Positions 1 through 64,000 of a DNA stretch of 64,000 bases are shown here, piece after piece. The stretch is from assembly GCA_038380435.1 (NCBI GenBank), contig JAWZYU010000020.1, positions 44,300,307 through 44,364,306 of the forward strand, given 5' to 3'. Within the stretch, counting starts at the first letter, position 1, and each line of letters begins with the position of its first letter. This DNA comes from Ryuthela nishihirai. Its lineage: Eukaryota > Arthropoda > Arachnida > Araneae > Heptathelidae. The notes under the pieces were generated by a model that worked only from the letters and a program-made list of their open reading frames with translations, did no database searches and was not told the origin of the DNA. The position numbers were made by a program, and so were the translations under genes.

Positions 1-152
1 CGGCCTTTCCAAGCCCATCGGTGTCCCCTACTGACCGTGGGCAGGGCGGGGAATTTTGCGGAGATAAATCTCAACGCTGACCCAGCTGGGACTCGAACCT
101 GGGAACTACAGATTACGAGCCTGGCGCGCTACCGACTGAGCCACCCCCGCCC
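1..152 (-). repeat. SINE-A, partial at window edge
   Basis: The tRNA-like head of the most common SINE of the window, read on the minus strand. It contains the B-box GGTTCGAGTCC and A-box TGGCTCAGTCGGTAGCGCG. The body lies before base 1. Confidence 0.9.
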
Positions 153-1120
153 CTCTCTAAGGCGTTAGATATAGGAGTCCACAACTGGATATGTCATAAT
201 TGTTTAAATATTGAATAATTATTGTTCCCTAACTTTTTCCCATATGCGAACTAACTGTATCTCAGTAAAAAATTACATATAATTTCCTATTTAAAGGTAT
301 CTCTAAGAAACTGTTAAGGCCACTACTAAACTGAGAATATGTAAAAGAGGAAAAATCTAGAGAGAAGTGCGGTAGGGAAATCAAACTTGGCTAAGAGGCA
401 TGCTCAGAGGCATATTATGAAGTTCAGTCTGAAAACCACCTAGTAGTAATCTGAGCGATAATTAGGTGTAATTTCTGTTTTTCGGAAATAAATAATTAGA
501 AAACAACCCTGAAAGTTTTAACATTCGCTCTTAACGTAGTGGTTTCTTTCTAGTAAATGAAACTTTGCCTTATAAACTTTAACTTACGCTGACTATGTTT
601 GCTGGAGTCACGTACCGTTAGGATGTGTACATACAAAGGTCTTGCTAGCAGCCCAAATAGAGTGCAGGAAATTCAAAAGAAAATATGGGTAAAAATTCGT
701 TTCAATAAACTGAAGATTTTTAAACATCAAATGGAAAGAAGTAAATGTGAAAAAGGAATGACTTCAATACAATGTGTAACAATAATCACATAGAATAGCA
801 TGATAAACACTAAAGTCAAGCGATTGCCTTCCTTGAAATATAGAAATTAATAGAAAAAATGTGACAATAGGCAGAGAACCAGACATGCATTAACATACTC
901 AAGAAGCATATTTCGCACACTTTGTCGTTGGAACAGTAAGCACTCTACAATATTGCAAGAAATTAGCAATCTGGACAATAAACTCTCTAAGAACATAGCT
1001 GTATGAGATAGCTGGTGTGTTATTATTAAGATGCAGATATAGGAGTTCTCAAAATGTTGCCCAGTAGGAGGGGAAAGTAAAATAAAGATATAGATTTTAT
1101 TCAGAAATGGACGAAAGCTC
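152..1120. other. AT-rich sequence without recognised features
   Basis: No exon, RNA or repeat recognised. Short open frames have no coding character. This lies downstream of the channel's stop codon and may include 3' UTR. Confidence 0.5.
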
Positions 1121-1121
1121 T

Positions 1122-1315
1122 GTTTGGCATTCGCTTTTGGTTTATTATTGATCAAAAAAAAAATAAAAGTTACCATCCACAGTCACCAACATTACATATG
1201 CAACATAGTTTTTAAAATTTCAAAAGAAAAAAAATTCTGTTTAAAATTCGCTTTTGGTTTATTATTGATCATTACATATGCAACATAGTTTTTGAAATTT
1301 CAAAAGAAACAAATG
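1122..1315 (+). repeat. Local direct duplication with a copy of the last-exon end
   Basis: Two words occur twice about 80-117 bp apart: CATTCGCTTTTGGTTTATTA (1125, 1242) and CATTACATATGCAACATAG (1190, 1270). Between them, 1162-1187 repeats the 25-bp end of the last coding exon found at 2940-2966 (AAAGTTACCATCCACAGTCA). Confidence 0.6.
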
Positions 1316-1529
1316 GAAATGTCAGTAGAAACAGGCCTAAAGTACAATGCTTTAAATTGGCACCCAACTTATAATATTCAGTTGACGTGTTTTGAAACCT
1401 GATCCAGAAATATTAATGTATTTGTGTTTCCTGTATCAAAGTATAATTCACAACAGTCAGATTTACGACCTGATGCCAAGTGTATAACGTTTAATTCTGA
1501 GATGAAATATTTGAGATTTGGAAATTAAT

Positions 1530-2480
1530 GTTCAAGGTATCCTTGATATAGAAACTTAAGTTATGGAGGTTAATGGGGAAGAGAAGTATTTAAAGTGCAG
1601 AAGATAGCGGGAAAGAATTGTATTTCAGATACTGAAGTTTATGTGAAATAGAAATGTTTATGGTATACGTAATTTAATGTTCAAGAAAATTTTCAGGAGT
1701 ATGGGAGTGAAGGTTAAAAAGAAATATTTATAGCTTAAAAGAGAAATATTTAGAATATCGAAATTAATGTGAAAAATATTGTACAGAAGGTAATGTGAAA
1801 AAGAAGAATTTAAGATACAAAAATTAATATGAAAGGGAAATATTTGAAATATGGAGGTTAATGAGAAAGAAAAATGATGAAAGTACGGAAGCTAGTGTGA
1901 AAGAGATAAATTAATGTAAAGTGAAGAAGTTTATGACACAGAAAACATTTAGGTACGGATGTAAATCTGAGAAATATTTAACGTACAAATATTTATATGA
2001 GAAAGAAATATTTTAAGTACAGAGTTCACAATGAAATGTTGAGGATAAATCTTTAAGATAAAGAGTTAATATTTAATCATCAAGAGAAATCTTTAAAGTA
2101 ATTTATATGTAATGCTGGAAAGAATATAAGTTATAGAGTTAATATGCAATGCTGAAGAGAAATCTTTAAGGCAAAGAATTAATATGCAATGTTCAAAAGA
2201 AATCTTTAAGGTAAAGAGTTAATATGCAATGCTCAAAAGAAATCTTTAGCTTATAGAATTAATATGTAATGCTGAAGAGAAACTTTTAAGATACGAAAAT
2301 TAATGTATAATTCAAAGTGATAATATTTGAGTCTCGGCTATTAATCTGCAATTTGGAAGAGAAATATTTAGGCTCAGGAATTAATCTACATTGCAAAAGA
2401 TAATTTATTGAGGTACGGAAGTTAATGCCCTATTGCAAAAGAGAAATTTTCGATGTTGGGAATTAAATGTGTACATATAA
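1530..2480 (+). repeat. Degenerate tandem repeat, about 46-bp unit
   Basis: Recurring words GAGAAATCTTTAAGGTA and AGAGTTAATATGCAATGCT, clearest at 2090-2330, decay to either side. AT- and purine-rich. Likely an old minisatellite. Confidence 0.65.
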
Positions 2481-2946
2481 TGCGGAGGATAAAGATTTGT
2501 ATAGATTGTATGATGACATAAATGCCGATTTATTTTGAAAAATATTCACCTAGCTAATTCGCTAACTGGAACGCGGTATCTTTTGATTATGCGTCTAATT
2601 ATTTGTACATAATAATGCATGGCAGATCACAGTGCGTAAGCAGAAAATAATGCATACTAATCTCTGAGCCAGCTAGGTAAATTTCCATACTTGTCTGGTA
2701 TCTCGACCATCAAATGGCAAAATTAGTTTCTTGTGTTCTAAAAAGCTTATAATTAGCGATTAATATTATTTTTAAGAATTATATGGTGTTTAGGAACAAT
2801 GAAATTCCCCCTCCCCTACTAAGTTCTTGCTGTAATGTTATTAGTTTCATTCCAGATTACTTTCCTGCAATATGATAGGGTTTTAGGCAGAACCAATCAC
2901 TTACAAATATAGTCCAGTGCATGAGACATACGAGTGGGCATAAAAG

Positions 2947-56685
<53,739 letters not shown>

Positions 56686-57061
56686 CTGAAACGAAACAGT
56701 CACGAATACGATATTAGTTTTAAATAATTGTTTTAATATTTCATTTCTTTTGCACAACTTCAGTATAAAAGCATTTTTAACACATTCAGCTCCAAATGAA
56801 ACTGAGAGATATCGAAATTTTTCGTTTCGTTTGCCTATGCTTTCCATTACTGCAATTATTACATTATTATTATTACTGTTTATATATAATATAGATATTA
56901 AATGTTACTTCCTTTTTCCATATCACACTTTCTGGATTATTAAGCATGTTTTGCATTTTTTTTTTGTTTTGAGTTGTTTTCGTTTTTTGTGTATTTTATT
57001 CATTGCGACGAATGATGTTTTCAGTTTAACTTGTTTCTGTATGGAGATCTCACGAACGAGC

Positions 57062-57421
57062 CGACTCTTATGAGATCGCAAAAGCCTTTTGTATACTGTT
57101 AAAAGTCGACTCTTGTGAGATCGTAAAAGCCTTTTGTATACTGTTAAAAGTCGACTCTTGTGAGATCGTAAAAGCCTTTTGTATACTGCTAAAAGTCGAC
57201 TCTTGTGAGATCGTAAAAGCCTTTTGTATACTGTTAAAAGTCGACTCTTGTGAGATCGTAAAAGCCTTTTGTATACTGTTAAAAGTCGACTCTTGTGAGA
57301 TCGTAAAAGCCTTTTGTATACCGTTAAAAGTCGACTCTTGTGAGATCGTAAAAGCCTTTTGTATACTGTTAAAAGTCGACTCTTGTGAGATCGTAAAAGC
57401 CTTTTGTATACTGTTAAAAGT
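57062..57421 (+). repeat. 45-bp tandem repeat, eight near-identical units
   Basis: Units CGACTCTTGTGAGATCGTAA + AAGCCTTTTGTATACTGTTA + AAAGT, each exactly 45 bp, with only a few substitutions, mostly in the first unit. Confidence 0.95.
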
Positions 57422-57489
57422 TATCTGAAATAAAAATTATCTGTATATCTACCTATCTATTATTATTGTGTTTTGTACGACAACCTTAC

Positions 57490-57960
57490 AGTTCCCCTGA
57501 TGCGAATTTCTTATATTTGGTCGGAAATTTATTGACAGTGATGCGAAATTTTTAATTCTCGCATACAAGCTAATTTTCATTTATTTCTTATTTCAAAATC
57601 CGACACTGTGATGAGAAATTTATTATTTGTTCACCACATATACGTTACCCGTAATGGGAAATGCTCGATTTTTATCGGTAACGTTACTTTGTTTTCTTTG
57701 AAAATTTCGCATTTCGACCAAAAACTTTACATTGATTTTTCATTTGAATTTAATTACTTCAGCTAAAGATTTAACATTAATCCTTAATTAGAAAGTTTTT
57801 ATTTCGGTAGAAAACGTTACATTGACCATTTATAAGAAATTTGTTTTTGTACCTGAAAATCTTACAGTGACGGAAATTTCTCTTTTCGGACACTGACTTT
57901 GCATTGCTTTATGTAGAGTTCTCATTTTGGCTTATAACGACATATTTCCCTTCATTTCAA
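57490..57960 (+). repeat. Degenerate tandem repeat, about 50-bp spacing
   Basis: Words such as TGATGCGAAATTT, CTTACAGTGACGGAAATTTC, GTTACATTGACCATT recur at irregular spacing. An old, decayed array. Confidence 0.4.
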
Positions 57961-58094
57961 CTCTTAATAACGTGGGATTTTTAGTTTGGGCTGCAAGCCT
58001 TGACCATTGTCACAGATCGAATAATTCTGATTCAGAACCGAAAGTAAAACAGTGATTCGCTTCATTTTGCAAAGAATACGCATTTCGTTTATAC

Positions 58095-58714
58095 TGTTGC
58101 GGATCACAAAAATGGATAGCACTGGGCGTGAGTATTAAAAGCTATATTTCAAAACCAAATTCAATACAAGGTAAATTGTTACAAAGGAAATATGGATGAA
58201 GTATCTTATCAACAAATCAACTATTAACATGCACAAGTCATCAATCTTCCTGCGTAGAGCACACAATATCAGCTCTGTGTATTTTACTAAATACTACCTT
58301 TTACTTGATTTACCAGGTCACCCGAAGATCTTCACTCGTAAACCAATTCTCGTCCTGTGCTAATAACTTTTCACACAATAGCCGAACAAAAAGACAGTCC
58401 GTGTAGACATTCGAAGTTAGCCATAAAAGTTCCCACTTTTATACTTCCGCGTATACACAACACATCAAGTTACTTCTTGATACTTAACGATAAAAGATCC
58501 CACTTTTATCCTTCCGCGTATACACAACACATCAAGTTACTTCTTGATACTTACGCGCACTGTCTCAGAACAGCTCACCGTCCATTTTCGAACTCTCCGA
58601 CCGTTACAACACAACGACCGTTAACGCTCCACTCTTCTTCTCCAAATTCTCCCAACGTTCTTATTCGTTGGCTGAAACTTTGCTTTCGGTTGCCAGATTC
58701 CTTCTGTCGTAACA
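58095..58714 (-). repeat. 3' LTR of copy 2
   Basis: A 620-bp LTR repeated at 61213-61832. It differs from the copy 1 LTR by scattered substitutions and about three bases in length. The ATAC duplication precedes it at 58091. Confidence 0.95.
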
Positions 58715-58734
58715 CTGCCCCCTTCCTAGGTCTT

Positions 58735-58936
58735 GTTCGTCCCGAACAATTCTGGATTCCAAAGTTTCTTCAGTTCTTCGATGAAACGGAGCCAAACGAT
58801 CCACGTGAACCACCTTGCACTTTGTAGCTGGACGTCGACGAATGCGATATACCACGTCTGTGTCAAAATGAAAGCGAATCTCATTATGACGTAGATTTCT
58901 TTTCTGACTGAAGCCTCGTCCACAAACATAATACGT
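58735..58936 (-). pseudogene. Zinc-finger and integrase tail after the stop, copy 2
   Basis: In the same frame as the 747-residue ORF but after its TAA (copy 1 has TAC): VCGRGFSQKRNLRHNEIRF, then VVYRIRRRPATKCKVVHVDR and LAPFHRRTEE. This confirms the copy 1 arrangement of finger followed by integrase tail. Confidence 0.75.
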
Positions 58937-61180
58937 TTAAGGCCTATAGCCTTTGTGAACACGTTTATGTCTCTGCAGGGAGAAGAATCGACTAAGAGTT
59001 TTCGTGCAAAACCTGTAAAAAGTTTTCTTCTTTGTCGAAAGTTTTCTTCTTTGGATTTTTACTTCTATCAACAGTAACAAGGAATGAAAGTCATTAGTGA
59101 CATAAAATCTAGGGAGAATTTTCATCCTGCAATCTGACCCTTTTGTCAGTTGACTTTCACTTAATTCAGAACTGTCGTGATGAACCTTCAGCCATATTTC
59201 ACCTGATTCAATTTGATCCCCAAGGTGCTTCACAAATATAATATCAGCTCCATAATTCTTTTTAGCGCTTCGGTCCATCTCCTCCTTCCATACTCTTGCT
59301 AGAACTGCAGCTTCTAATCCGACAACCTTACCTGTTTCTCCTGTATAAGTGAAATCAGTGATGTGTCGGGCTGCTAGCAATATTTTTTCTGTTTTACCTT
59401 CACATAGCCAGCTTGCAACATCTTCAGATACTCCTTGTTCTATTAACATGTTACGAAACTTGTTCAAAGCATTGCCGTTATGCAGAACCTTGCAGACACG
59501 TGATGCTTCATCTACCCTATTATCCACAATGTTCACCAAACGCAGAAGTTCTCCTCCTAACTCTTCGACGAGCTCTTGCAGTTCCAAGGATCCGTTACCA
59601 AGGAAACACTGAACAGCTTCCATCACTTCCAGAGAGTTGTCAACAGAGTTTTCAAGAGGTGAATCCATGTTGCTGATAACAGCTGAACAACTCAAACTCT
59701 TCATTCCACGAGCTTGTGATGCTGCAACCATTTTCTTAACTAAATCAACAGCAACATCTTCTGTACTGATGAGATCAATAGCTCCTTTTCCGAATTCAAC
59801 ATCATAAACCAAAGCGCACACTCCTTCAGCCAGCTTTTTGGACACAATTGAGCATCTCATTAGAGGAACGCTATCTACGGTAGCCGTCAGATCCTTGCAG
59901 CGGTAAATCTCCTTATCTGTTGGCACCAGCTCCACTGTCTGTCCTACGATGCAGCATCCGACGTCTTCCATCATCTGCTCGATTTTATCTTTAGTGCAGT
60001 CGACTGTGAAGCCAGGGATGGATTCCAGTTTGTCCAGAGTAATATCAGTCATGATTGCCAAATTGTCCATTCTGGAGATCAGCGACGAGTTCTGTAACAT
60101 GATATTGTCCACTTTAGAGCTCTTGCAATCGTGATAAAACTTTTCTATATCCTTATAATCTAAATGGTTATAATGTCCAAATCTGCGCATCGACTGTTCA
60201 GAAAAGAAATTCAGCATGGTTTCGTTGAGATTGTCTGAGGGCTTTACTTCTCTCCGATCGTAACTCTGAGGCTTAATTTCATCCAGAAAGTTAGTCTTTG
60301 AAGTACCGTCTCTGCCTGAAGTTCTTTTACTAGCATCACCTGTTATGCTTCTAAGCCATTCTTCGGAATTCCTCTTCCTTAATTCCCCACTTTCTATAAA
60401 CGATTCAAGTGTGGCTATATGCTTCGGAAAAATCTCTCCGACTTCCCGGGTAACGTCGAATGGCACTTTGTTTCTATGATGAATGGACGCCTCTTCTTTA
60501 CTCGGACCACTCTGCAAAACGTAAACTCTGTTTCGTTCCCCCTCATTACCACTCGCTACTCTGCCTTTGCGATAATTGTCCATGACGCATTTTGCTGACA
60601 GCGAGGAATAGAATACCTTTCGTGTGGATCTCTCTTCAGATCGTGCCAGACTTGTATACCTAGGTATTTTGAAGTGCAAAGCGTACTGTATAGTCTCGCA
60701 GCTCTCTGATCTGTGTGATTGTTCTTCACAGTTCCTAGACATGTCACCAGCGACATAGACACTCTGCCATGCATTACCAGTAGTTGCGTGGTCAAAGGCA
60801 TTTTCTGCGCTATCTCTACGATTCTTGATTTCCAGTAGCAGATCCACATTTTTATATGCGTTGCCTTTCTCTTTTTCTTTTCCATGTTTACAATCTAACT
60901 TAACACTATCAAGATCATCTTTTTCACTGACAAATTCAACATTTAAACTATTGCATTGTCTATTGAGTTCGGTTTTATGATCCTTGAAGTGATCAATAAA
61001 CTTACCAACTTGAGAAGCCACTTCAGCTCTCATCTCAGTATTTTGTGCGGCCATTTCGGCTTTCAAGTCATCTTTTTGAGAAACTATCTCAGTTCTCAAC
61101 TCATTATATTGTGCGGCCATATCGGCTTTCATATCAGTCATCAGCTTTATTAACTCATCCATACTTCTAGTGAAAGGCAT
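58937..61180 (-). CDS. Chimeric LTR-element ORF, copy 2: 747 residues open
   Basis: A single uninterrupted frame starting MPFTRSMDELIKLMTDMKAD, 12 bases after the primer site. Residues 1-60 are a coiled coil; about 60-375 are the unknown region shared with copy 1; about 376-640 are thymidine phosphorylase from KLESIPGFTVDCTKDKIEQM to WLKVHHDSSELSESQ; then comes the zinc-finger remnant. About 80 residues present in copy 1 (from LANYNESS to the end of the signature SGRALQLTGDTLY) are missing at an in-frame junction, so the STGGVG loop and most of the signature are gone. TAA interrupts the second finger (GYRP stop), and the integrase tail continues in the same frame beyond it. The protein cannot be a working phosphorylase; whether it is made is unknown. 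Confidence 0.82.
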   Translation of the reverse strand: MPFTRSMDELIKLMTDMKADMAAQYNELRTEIVSQKDDLKAEMAAQNTEMRAEVASQVGKFIDHFKDHKTELNRQCNSLNVEFVSEKDDLDSVKLDCKHGKEKEKGNAYKNVDLLLEIKNRRDSAENAFDHATTGNAWQSVYVAGDMSRNCEEQSHRSESCETIQYALHFKIPRYTSLARSEERSTRKVFYSSLSAKCVMDNYRKGRVASGNEGERNRVYVLQSGPSKEEASIHHRNKVPFDVTREVGEIFPKHIATLESFIESGELRKRNSEEWLRSITGDASKRTSGRDGTSKTNFLDEIKPQSYDRREVKPSDNLNETMLNFFSEQSMRRFGHYNHLDYKDIEKFYHDCKSSKVDNIMLQNSSLISRMDNLAIMTDITLDKLESIPGFTVDCTKDKIEQMMEDVGCCIVGQTVELVPTDKEIYRCKDLTATVDSVPLMRCSIVSKKLAEGVCALVYDVEFGKGAIDLISTEDVAVDLVKKMVAASQARGMKSLSCSAVISNMDSPLENSVDNSLEVMEAVQCFLGNGSLELQELVEELGGELLRLVNIVDNRVDEASRVCKVLHNGNALNKFRNMLIEQGVSEDVASWLCEGKTEKILLAARHITDFTYTGETGKVVGLEAAVLARVWKEEMDRSAKKNYGADIIFVKHLGDQIESGEIWLKVHHDSSELSESQLTKGSDCRMKILPRFYVTNDFHSLLLLIEVKIQRRKLSTKKKTFYRFCTKTLSRFFSLQRHKRVHKGYRP

Positions 61181-61192
61181 TCAATTAAATTA

Positions 61193-61210
61193 ATCCCACT
61201 TCTGACACCA
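61193..61210 (-). promoter_or_regulatory. Primer binding site, tRNA-Leu (copy 2)
   Basis: On the plus strand this reads ATCCCACTTCTGACACCA, identical to a tRNA-Leu 3' end with CCA. It lies two bases from the LTR. Confidence 0.88.
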
Positions 61211-61212
61211 AA

Positions 61213-61832
61213 TGTTGCGGATCACAAAAATGGATAGCACTGGGCGTGAGTATTAAAAGCTATATTTCAAAACCAAATTCAATACAAGGTAAATTGTTAC
61301 AAAGGAAATATGGATGAAGTATCTTATCAACAAATCAACTATTAACATGCACAAGTCATCAATCTTCCTGCGTAGAGCACACAATATCAGCTCTGTGTAT
61401 TTTACTAAATACTACCTTTTACTTGATTTACCAGGTCACCCGAAGATCTTCACTCGTAAACCAATTCTCGTCCTGTGCTAATAACTTTTCACACAATAGC
61501 CGAACAAAAAGACAGTCCGTGTAGACATTCGAAGTTAGCCATAAAAGTTCCCACTTTTATACTTCCGCGTATACACAACACATCAAGTTACTTCTTGATA
61601 CTTAACGATAAAAGATCCCACTTTTATCCTTCCGCGTATACACAACACATCAAGTTACTTCTTGATACTTACGCGCACTGTCTCAGAACAGCTCACCGTC
61701 CATTTTCGAACTCTCCGACCGTTACAACACAACGACCGTTAACGCTCCACTCTTCTTCTCCAAATTCTCCCAACGTTCTTATTCGTTGGCTGAAACTTTG
61801 CTTTCGGTTGCCAGATTCCTTCTGTCGTAACA
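61213..61832 (-). repeat. 5' LTR of copy 2
   Basis: The LTR at the 5' end of the minus-strand element, with the same internal 67-bp tandem duplication as copy 1. It is followed by ATAC at 61833-61836. Confidence 0.95.
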
Positions 61833-61836
61833 ATAC

Positions 61837-62310
61837 CATCAAGTAAACAGTTATTGACGAAACTGTTCTTTTAAGCAGTGATGAAATTTTACGATTGAAT
61901 GTTAAGTTTTGAACCCTTCATCGGTGGAATTTATTTAATTTTCAGTTCATGGCTGCTCCCATGTCTTCAACAACGAGATTCATTCGAACTGGACAACATG
62001 CGAGTTCGAATACGGCGCTACTATGAAGACATGATCCAAATTTATTAACGCATAGTTAGATCGTATTTAATGACACCCTATATAATAGCTACCCCAATGT
62101 TCTTTCCTTATAAATTTACAGAAAACCTTTCATGCATCTATTGCTTCTTAATCATTAAACTCGGTATTATATATTTTTTTAATTATCTGTATATAATGAC
62201 AATATAATTCAATAATTAAGCATAATATTATTATTTGAACTCCTTTTAAAAAGTTTCTGAAAAACTGAAGCACTTACAAGAAGTGTGGTAGATCTAGGTT
62301 TTTTTAACAT
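61837..62310. other. Sequence without recognised features
   Basis: AT-rich sequence between LTR copy 2 and a SINE; no exon motif seen. Confidence 0.45.
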
Positions 62311-62326
62311 GTGATAATACAAAGAG

Positions 62327-62714
62327 TTGGGTTGGGTTGTTTTACCTCTGAGCGGCACTTTTTTGCACACCATGGGCTAAATGGCCAGGTCACATGGACC
62401 CCGAAGGCTCAGAGAAAGTTGGGGGAGGGGACCCACTGGAACAGCTATTGGGAGACAGATGGTAGTCTCCCGTCAAGGCCATCCAGCGTGTTCTTTAACG
62501 TGCACAGGGTATGGCTCTCCCGCACACGGGGCCACGGCTTAACGTCCCATCCGACGGACGGCGGCCTTTCCAAGCCCATCGGTGTCCCTTACTGACCGTG
62601 GGCAGGGCGGGGAATTTTGCGAAGATAAATCTCAACGCTGACCCAGCTGGGACTCGAACCTGGGAACTACAGATTACGAGCCTGGCGCGCTACCGACTGA
62701 ACCACCCCCGCCCC
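62327..62714 (-). repeat. SINE-A, full length, 15-bp target duplication
   Basis: 388 bp flanked by TGATAATACAAAGAG (62312-62326 and 62717-62731). Near consensus. Confidence 0.94.
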
Positions 62715-62732
62715 ATTGATAATACAAAGAGA

Positions 62733-63440
62733 GAAAAAAATTGTTAAATTCAATATATTATTTAAACTCCTTTTAAAACTGCTTTTGCAAAACTGAAGCT
62801 TCCACTTTCAAGAGCTAACGTCGCATCCAGACCAGAACATTCTGCTCATTTCTGTTCAAGGGAATTCTTGTACGATCATCGCAAACTGCAGTTAAGGTAT
62901 CCAGGCTATTGATGGTGGGAACTCATCCCTATATCCAATGATAATTTGTTAATAGTACTCTTTGAACCCGATGCTTCACTGGAGGCAAAACAATCAGAAT
63001 TTATCTTCTTGTAATAGATCGGCTGATTGTGATGAGTTTCCGGTTCAAGCGTCCTTAGTTTCCTGAAACGATTAGCTCGTGAACGAATAGGGTGAATGCC
63101 TTTCAGCCAGTATTCACCGATTCTATGGGCATCCAGGATCATAAGAATGAATGGGATGTCAGCTATTCCTGTTTTGTTTTAGCAAATACATAAAGTTTTT
63201 TCTCTTTCGTTCTTACTTGCATCATCTCCAGTATCATCACTAAATCAGAGAGAGTGTGATTGAAATTTCGTCGTTTACGGATTAGGTAAAATTTTTTCAG
63301 CAACAAAACTGATATCAGGTTTCCAGCCAAACTACTTAACCCTACAGAACTTTAAAAGCTGCAGATTTTGTTCTACTCAGGCTGATTTCGTTACTTGGAG
63401 CTGATTTCACCTGCAAATGTACCTCGCTGACGTGCAACCC
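62733..63440. other. Unrecognised sequence with one GC-balanced open frame
   Basis: A 78-residue minus frame at 62906-63142 (GEYWLKGIHPIRSRANRFRK) has balanced codon content but matches nothing I know; it may be an old transposon piece. No IIIS5 motif of the channel is visible here. Confidence 0.35.
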
Positions 63441-63450
63441 AAGACGGATA

Positions 63451-63834
63451 GTTGCGGGGGTGGCTTAGTCGGTAGCGCGCCAGGCTCGTAATCTGTAATT
63501 CCCAGGTTCGAGTCCCAGCTGGGTCAGCGTTGAGATTTATCTCCGCAAAATTCCCCGCCCTGCCCACGGTCAGTAGGGGACACCGATGGGCTTGGAAAGG
63601 CCGCCGTCCGTCGGATGGGACGTTAAGCCGTGGCCCCGTGTGCAGGAGAGCCATACCCTGTGCCCGTTAAAGAACACGCTGGATGGCCTTGACGGGAGGC
63701 TACCATCTGTCTTCCAACAGCTGTTCCAGTGGGTCCCCTCCCCCAACTTTCTCTGAGCCTTCGGGGTCTTGTGACCTGGCCATTTAGCCCATGGTGTGCA
63801 AAAAGTGCCGCTCAGAGGTAAAACAACCCAACCC
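63451..63834 (+). repeat. SINE-A, full length, 10-bp target duplication
   Basis: GGGGGTGGCTTAGTCGG head to AACAACCCAACCC tail, flanked by AAGACGGATA (63441-63450; 63835-63844). Confidence 0.93.
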
Positions 63835-64000
63835 AAGACGGATAAATTGTGGCGATGGTTATGTGGCTCAATATTTTACGCATAGCGTTTTGCGAGTACG
63901 AAATGTGCGATATGTTACCGAGGATCGAAAGGTTTTGAGGAGGGTAATAGTTGCTCTTTACGATGCCTAGTATTACGAGTAACCAGTGCTTTTTTTCTTG

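Larger units (their letters stand above)
58095..61832 (-). mobile_element. Chimeric non-autonomous LTR retrotransposon, copy 2
   Basis: A 3738-bp element on the minus strand with 620-bp LTRs (61213-61832 and 58095-58714), flanked by ATAC on both sides (58091-58094, 61833-61836). Its architecture matches copy 1, including the tRNA-Leu primer site, but with a shorter coiled coil and a large deletion in the thymidine phosphorylase part. It lies upstream of the first channel exon found, in the same direction as that gene. Confidence 0.93.

Noticed and set aside
62511..62747. Repeated open frames such as MALPHTGPRLNVPSDGRRPF in many places
   Set aside because: They recur wherever SINE-A occurs; they are chance frames in the GC-rich SINE body, not a gene family.
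63190..63265. Possible micro-exon on the minus strand (GATTTAG...GATGCAA/GTAAGA)
   Set aside because: The splice-like signals bound only 23 bases, and the encoded residues do not fit the IIIS5 region expected upstream of the first exon found.

Overview
This is a stretch of an AT-rich animal nuclear genome, most likely an arthropod and possibly an arachnid. The guess rests on an arthropod-like L-type calcium-channel protein, large introns filled with tRNA-derived SINEs, and Tc1/mariner, hAT and other DDE transposons. Nothing bacterial is present. The organism assignment is an inference.

The only host gene I can support is on the minus strand. It is the 3' half of a voltage-gated calcium channel alpha-1 subunit of the L-type (Cav1) class, from the repeat III pore to the C-terminus. 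I could place 18 exons between 56685 and 2947. All splice junctions are GT/AG, every phase matches the next, and together they give 2592 coding bases ending in TAA (863 residues). Promoter, repeats I-II and most of repeat III lie beyond base 64000.

The most unusual content is a pair of closely related LTR retrotransposons in opposite orientation (34906-38930 plus; 58095-61832 minus). Each has near-identical LTRs, a 4-bp target duplication and a primer binding site matching the 3' end of tRNA-Leu. Instead of gag-pol, each carries one long reading frame: an N-terminal coiled coil, about 290 residues I do not recognise, a large intron-less piece of thymidine phosphorylase, a decayed C2H2 zinc-finger pair, and finally the C-terminal tail of a Ty3/gypsy integrase. 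It looks like a non-autonomous retroelement that captured host genes and then multiplied.

The rest is intronic and repetitive: about 19 copies of one 385-bp tRNA-derived SINE (SINE-A), two or three further tRNA-derived SINE families, four foldback or palindromic MITE families with TA duplications, hAT MITEs with 8-bp duplications, decayed Tc1/mariner transposases, a LINE tail, and several minisatellites with 36-52 bp units. Layout: 1-2946 sequence downstream of the gene with degenerate repeats; 2947-23043 cytoplasmic C-terminus exons; 24657-49599 repeat IV and IIIS6 exons, with LTR copy 1 in the IVS5/P-loop intron; 49600-56685 repeat III pore exons separated by Tc1 elements; 56686-64000 upstream intron or flank with LTR copy 2 in the sense direction.
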